From Lutibacter sp. (GTDB taxonomy: Bacteria; Bacteroidota; Bacteroidia; Flavobacteriales; Flavobacteriaceae), in NCBI GenBank assembly GCA_021647265.1, contig JAKIVA010000064.1:1-12475 (forward strand): 12,475 nt of DNA. Direction: 5' to 3'. Shown piece after piece: positions 8,010 through 12,475 of this stretch (within the stretch, counting starts at the first letter, position 1; each line of letters begins with the position of its first letter). The notes under the pieces are model-generated. The model saw only the letters and a program-made list of their open reading frames with translations, searched no databases and had not been told where the DNA came from. The position numbers and the translations under genes were made by a program.

Positions 8010-9158
8010 ATGCTTTCCATAGATATTCGTACAATTTTTCTTAGTTATACAATCATTAATGTTTTAAATGCATTCTTGATTGGTTTTCTGTATTTACAGA
8101 TAAGAAAAGAATTCCCAAAATCATTCCTGATATTACTAAGTTTTTTATTTTCTTCCTCTGGAAATACACTCTTATTTTTTCGAGATAACTTATTTGAGTG
8201 GGTTCCAATTGTTGGAAATACTTTAGTTATTTCTTCTACGGTTATATTATTAATAGGATTGGAACATTTTGTAAATAAAAGAGGAATACAAATTCAAAAT
8301 TACATTCTAATAGCGGTTTTCTTATTCGTTCAATCTTATTTTACGTTTATTAAACCAGATATAAGTGTTAGAAGCTTCAGTATTTCTATAGTCTATATTT
8401 TATTAAGTGCTCAATTAATTTGGTTAATGTTGGTAAGAGTACCTATAAAAATGCGGACAATAACACGAGGTGTAGGTCTTATCTTTTGTGCTCTTTTTGT
8501 TATACAATTTGTTCGTATTTTTGCAATTAACTATAGGCAACAATTTGGAGTTACTTACTTTAATTTAGATAATTCTGAGGCTATTTTCCTACTTAGTTAT
8601 GAAATTATTTTAATTACACTTACTTACAATATTTCGTTGATGTACAATAAAAGTTTAATTATTGATGTTAAAGAACGAGAAATTAAAATAATAAAATTAT
8701 CTATTGAAAAACATCAACTTGAATTGGATCTTAAAAATAAAGAACTTGCTTTTCAGGCTTTGAAAATTGCTTCATTTAAAGAAATTAATAAAAATATTGT
8801 AAATGAATTGGAGAATCGGTTGGGTAGTACTTCAGGTGTAAGAAATTCTGATATTCATAGAATGGTACTAATTCTGAAGAATCTTTCTTGGAAACCAAAA
8901 ATTTGGAAAGAATTTGATGACCGATTTAAAGAGGCTAATAGCGAATTTTACCTAAAACTTGTTACAGATTATCCAATTTTGTCAACTAATGAAATTAGAG
9001 TAGCGTGCTTATTGCGTAAAAATCACACAACAAAGGAAATTGCAGAAATTTTACAGAGAAGTTTTAAAACAATCGAAAATATTAGAGGGTTAATACGAAA
9101 GAAAATGAACCTTCAAAAAGGGGAAAATCTTACTACATTTTTACACTCAATCGAATAA
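8010..9158 (+). CDS. Seven-helix membrane protein with C-terminal LuxR-type DNA-binding domain
   Basis: This 382-residue protein looks like a membrane-bound one-component regulator. Seven hydrophobic segments fill about residues 8-210. A charged, likely coiled-coil linker follows, including KLSIEKHQLELDLKNKELAF. The text WKEFDDRFKEANSEFY then leads into a LuxR/GerE-like helix-turn-helix at about 324-370 (LSTNEIRVACLLRKNHTTKE, EIAEILQRSFKTIENI, RKKMNL). This linker plus HTH arrangement is common in Bacteroidota regulators. No kinase, receiver or ligand-binding extracellular domain is visible, so the signal is unknown. The frame is open back to a TTG at 7992, but ATG at 8010 is chosen because it is the first ATG and the added residues are unremarkable. 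A TATATTTA element at 7973-7980 is a weak -7 candidate without a matching -33 box. It is separated from hypE by 99 bases and lies just upstream of a repeat-rich promoter region and secreted-protein genes, which it may control (inference). Confidence 0.85.
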   Translation: MLSIDIRTIFLSYTIINVLNAFLIGFLYLQIRKEFPKSFLILLSFLFSSSGNTLLFFRDNLFEWVPIVGNTLVISSTVILLIGLEHFVNKRGIQIQNYILIAVFLFVQSYFTFIKPDISVRSFSISIVYILLSAQLIWLMLVRVPIKMRTITRGVGLIFCALFVIQFVRIFAINYRQQFGVTYFNLDNSEAIFLLSYEIILITLTYNISLMYNKSLIIDVKEREIKIIKLSIEKHQLELDLKNKELAFQALKIASFKEINKNIVNELENRLGSTSGVRNSDIHRMVLILKNLSWKPKIWKEFDDRFKEANSEFYLKLVTDYPILSTNEIRVACLLRKNHTTKEIAEILQRSFKTIENIRGLIRKKMNLQKGENLTTFLHSIE

Positions 9159-9177
9159 TTTAACCCTTTACTAGAAC

Positions 9178-9220
9178 TACCCATAAAAGCTTTTTTCTCC
9201 GCAATAATGGGGTAATTTTT
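9178..9220 (+). terminator. Possible weak terminator after the membrane regulator gene
   Basis: TACCCAT at 9178-9184 can pair with ATGGGGTA at 9207-9214, leaving one bulged G. A T-run at 9216-9220 follows. The 22-nt loop contains AAAAGCTTTT, itself a palindrome. The element starts 19 bases after the regulator stop codon. The stem is short and imperfect, so this is a tentative call. Confidence 0.35.
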
Positions 9221-9229
9221 ATATCCGAA

Positions 9230-9261
9230 TTTGTGTATTTCAAAAATCCCAGTAACTTTTG
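9230..9261 (+). promoter_or_regulatory. Possible distal Bacteroidota-type promoter
   Basis: TTTG at 9230-9233 is followed after 19 bases by TAACTTTTG at 9253-9261. This resembles the Bacteroidota primary-sigma consensus (TTTG, 19-21 bases, TAnnTTTG) but has one extra T in the -7 element. If used, it would give a leader of about 145 nt that includes the short repeats and G-runs downstream. It is the weaker of two candidates in this region. Confidence 0.3.
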
Positions 9262-9290
9262 TCGCAACTTAGAATAAAGGTTTATGTTAT

Positions 9291-9332
9291 AAAAAGCCTA
9301 TAAAAGGCTATAAAATCACAATAAAAAGCTAT
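9291..9332 (+). repeat. Three phased short direct repeats AAAAAGCYTAT with an internal hairpin
   Basis: Three imperfect copies are read at 9291-9301 (AAAAAGCCTAT), 9302-9311 (AAAAGGCTAT) and 9323-9332 (AAAAAGCTAT). Their starts are 11 and 21 bases apart, close to one and two helical turns, so all copies would face the same side of DNA. The first two also form a small inverted repeat, AGCCT at 9295-9299 with AGGCT at 9305-9309. The position upstream of the secreted-protein operon suggests an operator, but no binding protein is demonstrated. Confidence 0.5.
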
Positions 9333-9334
9333 TT

Positions 9335-9353
9335 CGGGGGGTTTTCAGGGGGT
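9335..9353 (+). promoter_or_regulatory. Tandem G-run motif, candidate activator site
   Basis: CGGGGGGT at 9335-9342 and CAGGGGGT at 9346-9353 form a direct repeat with an 11-base period, about one helical turn. Runs of six and five G stand out in this AT-rich window. The pair ends just before the candidate -33 box at 9360, the usual place for an activator touching RNA polymerase. The adjacent regulator (8010-9158) is the obvious candidate ligand, by context only. Confidence 0.45.
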
Positions 9354-9359
9354 GTAAAA

Positions 9360-9392
9360 TTTCGTGTTAAAGAGGTTATTTGAGTATGTTTG
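9360..9392 (+). promoter_or_regulatory. Candidate Bacteroidota promoter of the secreted-protein operon
   Basis: TATGTTTG at 9385-9392 is an exact match to the Bacteroidota -7 consensus TAnnTTTG. A TTTC at 9360-9363, one mismatch from the -33 TTTG, lies 21 bases upstream. Transcription would start near 9399, about 16 bases before the ATG at 9416. The weak -33 box next to a G-run repeat fits an activator-dependent promoter. Consensus knowledge is established; its use here is inferred. Confidence 0.5.
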
Positions 9393-9415
9393 TTTTTTAA
9401 CCAAACCCCAATGTT

Positions 9416-9931
9416 ATGATAAAACAATTATTTTGTTTTCTGATTGCCTTTGCTATAATTCAACAAATCAATTCCCAAAATACATCTTCTGAACAATTGG
9501 TGAGATCAACTACAAGTATTACAGGCTCTTCAGAAATAATTACAATAAACAATAAAGAGTATGTAATTCAACAAAGTGTTGGGCAAACTAGCGCTATAGG
9601 AACTTTTGAAACTAATGGTTATACGTTTAGACAAGGTTTTATTCAACCAAATGTGTTTGCTAAAATACAGGATAAAAATATACCATTAAATTTGAAAGTT
9701 TTAGTATACCCAAATCCTTTTGTAGAAAATATTTCAATTTCTTTTGATGAAGAAATTAAAGGAGAAGTTAAAGTTTCTTTATTTGATATGTTGGGGCGTC
9801 AACTTTTTACTAATAAATTCAAATCCAAAAGAAAAATCAATATAAACCTTCACGATTTTGCTGTTGCCAATTATATTTTAAAGGTAAGGTATAGTAATAG
9901 GCAATACATAACTAAAATTATCAAAAAATAA
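9416..9931 (+). CDS. Small secreted protein with T9SS type A sorting domain
   Basis: This 171-residue protein has a Sec signal peptide (hydrophobic stretch at about 5-15, likely cleavage after S20 before QN). A short middle region with VIQQSVGQTSAIGTFETNGY and FRQGFIQP (about 50-78) follows, a pattern I recognise from small Bacteroidota exported proteins. The C-terminal 75 or so residues are a type IX secretion sorting domain: VYPNPF (97-102), SLFDMLGRQLF, then a terminal strand ending YITKIIKK. By family knowledge such a domain directs export across the outer membrane and surface attachment or release. The passenger between signal and sorting domain is only about 75 residues with no enzyme motif, so the function is unknown. 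The start is ATG at 9416, close behind the candidate promoter. The next gene follows in the same direction, and with it the adhesin, so it is likely the first gene of a three-gene operon. Confidence 0.88.
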   Translation: MIKQLFCFLIAFAIIQQINSQNTSSEQLVRSTTSITGSSEIITINNKEYVIQQSVGQTSAIGTFETNGYTFRQGFIQPNVFAKIQDKNIPLNLKVLVYPNPFVENISISFDEEIKGEVKVSLFDMLGRQLFTNKFKSKRKININLHDFAVANYILKVRYSNRQYITKIIKK

Positions 9932-10004
9932 ATTGAAGATCTATTTTATTATGGGTAATAAAACCAAATTAATTTATCATCTAATCATTCTTAAAATTTG
10001 TCAA

Positions 10005-10643
10005 ATGAAAAAAAACTTTATGTTATTTGTACTACTCATATATGTAGCAATAGGAACCGCTCAAGAAATTTATTTAGAAACAGGGAAAACACTTTCTACT
10101 TTTAAGTATAAAACTTCTCAAGGTCAAGGTCTTGATAATTTGCAAGCAACATCTCAAAATTTTATAACCGTTGGTTACAGAAATCAATTTTTAATGAAAA
10201 ATTTAAATGCTTCAATTGGAGTTGCTTTTGCTGGTATTGGAGCTATAGGAAGCGATGATACTGTTGATAATTTTATGAAATGGGATATGAATTACTTAGA
10301 ATTTAATGTTGGATTGGATTATAATTTGTATAAAATTAAGAGAACAACTATTTATCTCAAAGTAAATACTTCAGCTGGATTTTTAATACAAGGAACTCAA
10401 ACTTTAAATAATAAGGTCATTAATTTGAAGAAAACAGATGATTTTAGTAAAACAGTCTTTGGTTATAAATTCGGTCTAGGAGTTTTACACCCTATTTCAA
10501 AAAAGTTATCTTTTTATGTACAATACCTTCATGGAAATAGTTTAAAACTTAAAAGTTCATCTGGCAGCACATTAAGTCAGGAAGAACTGAATTTTGTAAG
10601 TGATAACATAAGTTTGGGCTTATTCGTAAATATCTCTAAATAA
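10005..10643 (+). CDS. Small predicted outer-membrane beta-barrel protein
   Basis: I do not recognise a named family. From ATG at 10005 the protein has 212 residues with a clear signal peptide (MKKNFMLFVLLIYVAIGTA, cleavage before QE). The same frame is open upstream to ATG 9951 and TTG 9933, but those starts would bury the signal peptide behind 18-24 residues, so 10005 is preferred. The mature part alternates polar and aromatic or Gly-rich segments (NASIGVAFAGIGAIG, YLEFNVGLDYNLY, VFGYKFGLGVLHPIS, LSFYVQYLHG) and ends in a strand, NISLGLFVNISK, as expected for an outer-membrane beta-barrel of roughly 8 strands. It lies between the T9SS sorting-domain gene and the large tail-fibre-like gene (45-base gap). 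It might serve as their surface anchor or accessory, but nothing in the sequence proves that. Confidence 0.75.
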   Translation: MKKNFMLFVLLIYVAIGTAQEIYLETGKTLSTFKYKTSQGQGLDNLQATSQNFITVGYRNQFLMKNLNASIGVAFAGIGAIGSDDTVDNFMKWDMNYLEFNVGLDYNLYKIKRTTIYLKVNTSAGFLIQGTQTLNNKVINLKKTDDFSKTVFGYKFGLGVLHPISKKLSFYVQYLHGNSLKLKSSSGSTLSQEELNFVSDNISLGLFVNISK

Positions 10644-10688
10644 TAATATAAAATGAATGCAATTATGGAACATCTAAAACGTATATAT

Positions 10689-12475
10689 ATGAAACGAATA
10701 TTACTTCTATTTGTATTTCTGTTTATTTTAATTCAGGGATATTCACAAACTAAAGGAATTAGTTACCAAGCGGTAATTTTAAACCCAAATGAACAACTAA
10801 TACCGGGTGAAAATGCTCAAGGTAATATATTAGCAAATAGCCAAGTTGTAATTCAATTTACAATTATTGGTACTTCAAGTAATGAAGAATATCAAGAATA
10901 CCACGCCACAAGTACTGATAAATATGGCATGATTAATTTACTTATAGGGTCAGGAACGGTTACAAGTATTAATAGCTTTTCTGATATTGTGTGGGATGGT
11001 AACTCAAAAAAATTGCAAGTAGCCATTGATTTTTCAGGAAGCGGAAGTAATTATACACCATTGAGTGAGCAAATACTTTCTTATATGCCACAACCATCAG
11101 ATGACACTACAGCTCAATTAATTGTTGATAACACTGTAAATATATTTGATGAGCGGGCTAGAGCAACTGCTGCAGAACAGTTAAATGCAACAGATATTTC
11201 AACATTACAAACAGAGCAAACCACTCAAAATGAAGCAATAGCATTAAATACAGCTAAGTCAGGAATTACTGCAGCACAAGCCGCAATCATAGCTGCAACC
11301 AGTGGGACAAACACCGGTGATCAAGATATTTCAGGTATTGCTACTAATGCAACAGGTATATCAACCTTGCAAACGGAACAAGCTACTCAAAATACAGCGA
11401 TAGCTGTAAATACAGCTAAAGTTGGAATTTCTCCAGCACAAGCCGCAATTATAGCTGCAACCAGTGGGACAAACACCGGTGATCAAGATATTTCAGGCAT
11501 TGTTACTAATGCAACAGCTATTTCGACCTTACAAACGGAACAAGCTACTCAAAATACAGCGATAGCATTGAATACTTCGAAAGTTGGAATTACAGCACAA
11601 CAAGCGAGTGATATAACAACCAATAATGCAAAAGTGAGTGATGTAAATCATGTAACCTCATCTACAACAGATAATTTAACAGAAGGAATCACAAATTTAT
11701 ATTATACAGAAGCTAGAGTATCTGCAAATACAGCTGTTGCAGCAAACACAGCTAAGTCAGGAATTACTGCAGCACAAGCTGTAATCATAGCTGCAACCAG
11801 TGGTACAAACACAGGGGATCAAGATATTTCAGGCATTGCTACTAATACAACAGATATATCAACCTTACAAACGGAACAATCCACACAAAATACAGCCATT
11901 GCATTGAATACTACCAAAACAACCAATGCAACTCATACGGGAGATGCTACAGGTGCAATCGCTTTAACAGTAGTAGGAATAAATGGAACTTCTTTAGCAA
12001 GTTTACAAACAGGGATTCTTAAAAATACTACTACTACAGGAGTGCCATCTATAGCAGTAGCTGGAGATTTTCCAACACTCAATCAAAATACGACAGGAAC
12101 TTCAGCAAATGTGACAGGAACAGTTGCAATAGCAAATGGAGGAACAGGTGCAACAACAAAAGCAGCAGGATTTGATGCCTTAAGTCCGATGACTGCAGCG
12201 GGTGATATTATCTATGGAGGTGCAAGCGGAACAGGAATAGTTTTACCTAAAGGTACTGCCAACCAAGTATTAACCATGAATGCTGGTGCTACAGCTCCGG
12301 CATGGAAGTCAGCTACTTCAGCGAGTATCAATGGTCTTAGTGATGGAAAAACGACTTCTTCTAGTGTTTTTCTTGGATATCGTTCAGGTTCAGCAGACAA
12401 TTTAGTATCAACTAATGAGAACACAGGTCTTGGTATAGATGCCTTAAGAACAAATGATACAGGAAAGAAGAATAC
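10689..12475 (+). CDS. Large repetitive tail-fibre-like surface protein, 5' part
   Basis: The frame is open to the window end, so only the first 595 residues are seen. ATG at 10689 gives a good signal peptide (MKRILLLFVFLFILIQGYS, cleavage before Q20); in-frame ATGs at 10653 and 10665 would put extra charged residues in front of it. The N-terminal domain (about 22-130: KGISYQAVILNP, EYQEYHATSTDKYGMINLLI) is the Ig-like module usual in Bacteroidota adhesins. Then come 54-residue repeats with GTNTGDQDISG and the coiled-coil-like STLQTEQATQNTAIA, a spacer TDNLTEGITNLYYTEARVSA, the phage-fibre motif NGGTGATT (483-490), YGGASGTG with ANQVLTMNAG, and from about 550 head-like text (FLGYRSGS, NTGLGIDAL). 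Such proteins are usually trimeric fibres that often end in an S74-type self-cleaving chaperone, which would lie downstream. It is probably a cell-surface adhesin. Secretion route and ligand are unknown. Confidence 0.85.
   Translation, partial: MKRILLLFVFLFILIQGYSQTKGISYQAVILNPNEQLIPGENAQGNILANSQVVIQFTIIGTSSNEEYQEYHATSTDKYGMINLLIGSGTVTSINSFSDIVWDGNSKKLQVAIDFSGSGSNYTPLSEQILSYMPQPSDDTTAQLIVDNTVNIFDERARATAAEQLNATDISTLQTEQTTQNEAIALNTAKSGITAAQAAIIAATSGTNTGDQDISGIATNATGISTLQTEQATQNTAIAVNTAKVGISPAQAAIIAATSGTNTGDQDISGIVTNATAISTLQTEQATQNTAIALNTSKVGITAQQASDITTNNAKVSDVNHVTSSTTDNLTEGITNLYYTEARVSANTAVAANTAKSGITAAQAVIIAATSGTNTGDQDISGIATNTTDISTLQTEQSTQNTAIALNTTKTTNATHTGDATGAIALTVVGINGTSLASLQTGILKNTTTTGVPSIAVAGDFPTLNQNTTGTSANVTGTVAIANGGTGATTKAAGFDALSPMTAAGDIIYGGASGTGIVLPKGTANQVLTMNAGATAPAWKSATSASINGLSDGKTTSSSVFLGYRSGSADNLVSTNENTGLGIDALRTNDTGKKN
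11262..11585 (+). repeat. Two tandem 162-bp coding repeats in the fibre gene
   Basis: Unit 1 is 11262-11423 and unit 2 is 11424-11585, each exactly 54 codons and beginning with the codons for Gly-Ile. By eye about 15 of 162 positions differ. A 47-base block is identical in both (11289-11335 and 11451-11497). A partial unit covering the coiled-coil half precedes them at about 11196-11261, and a degenerate start (GITAQQAS) follows at 11586. The in-frame length and high identity make gain or loss by recombination plausible. Confidence 0.9.
11760..11921 (+). repeat. Third 162-bp coding repeat, separated copy
   Basis: This is another full 54-codon unit (GITAAQAVIIAATSGTNTGD and onward) of the array at 11262-11585. 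It lies after a 174-base stretch that starts like a repeat but carries the fibre spacer TDNLTEGITNLYYTEARVSA. It is more diverged at the nucleotide level, for example ACAGGGGAT in place of ACCGGTGAT. Confidence 0.85.

Noticed and set aside
8010..9158. H2-responsive regulator of the hydrogenase operon
   Set aside because: It lies downstream of the operon, has no hydrogenase-like sensor or NtrC-type domain, and sits next to the surface-protein operon; nothing in sequence links it to H2.
9933..10004. Longer beta-barrel protein starting at TTG 9933 or ATG 9951
   Set aside because: The extra 18-24 residues would precede a standard signal peptide that starts cleanly at ATG 10005.
12212..12424. Minus-strand frame of 70 residues opposite the fibre gene
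   Set aside because: It overlaps the open, motif-bearing fibre frame on the + strand and shows no recognisable domain.
10689..12475. Prophage remnant
   Set aside because: No integrase, capsid, terminase or other tail gene is visible, and the fibre gene has a signal peptide and follows other exported-protein genes.

Overview
The window is AT-rich throughout and every gene lies on the + strand. The organism is most likely a member of the Bacteroidota, probably a flavobacterium. The evidence is a type IX secretion (T9SS) C-terminal sorting domain, a promoter matching the Bacteroidota -7 consensus TAnnTTTG, starts with A-rich leaders and no clear Shine-Dalgarno, and a Bacteroidota-style membrane regulator ending in a LuxR-type helix-turn-helix.

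Region 1 (1-3444) encodes a membrane-bound [NiFe] uptake hydrogenase: the C-terminal third of the small (FeS) subunit, the complete large catalytic subunit, a di-haem b-type cytochrome anchor, and the endopeptidase that trims the large subunit. Electrons from H2 would pass from the NiFe site through the small-subunit clusters to cytochrome b and then the quinone pool. Region 2 (3530-7910) encodes the NiFe(CN)2CO cofactor factors HypF, HypD and HypE. HypF and HypE make the cyanide ligand and HypD is the scaffold on which Fe(CN)2CO is built. hypA, hypB and hypC are not in the window. An AT-rich hairpin with a T-run separates the structural and hyp genes.

Region 3 (about 8010-12475) is a different module. 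It starts with a seven-helix membrane protein with a coiled-coil linker and C-terminal LuxR-type DNA-binding domain. A 257-bp intergenic region follows, carrying phased short repeats, two G-runs and a consensus-like Bacteroidota promoter. Three exported-protein genes come next: a small T9SS sorting-domain protein, a small predicted outer-membrane beta-barrel, and the first part of a large repetitive tail-fibre-like surface protein that runs off the window. That last gene has 162-bp near-identical repeats.

The most interesting hypothesis is that region 3 is a self-contained surface-display cassette: a membrane one-component regulator acting on the phased operator-like array upstream of an adhesin operon whose length could vary by repeat recombination. 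Gene identities in regions 1 and 2 are secure. The regulatory logic of region 3 is inference.
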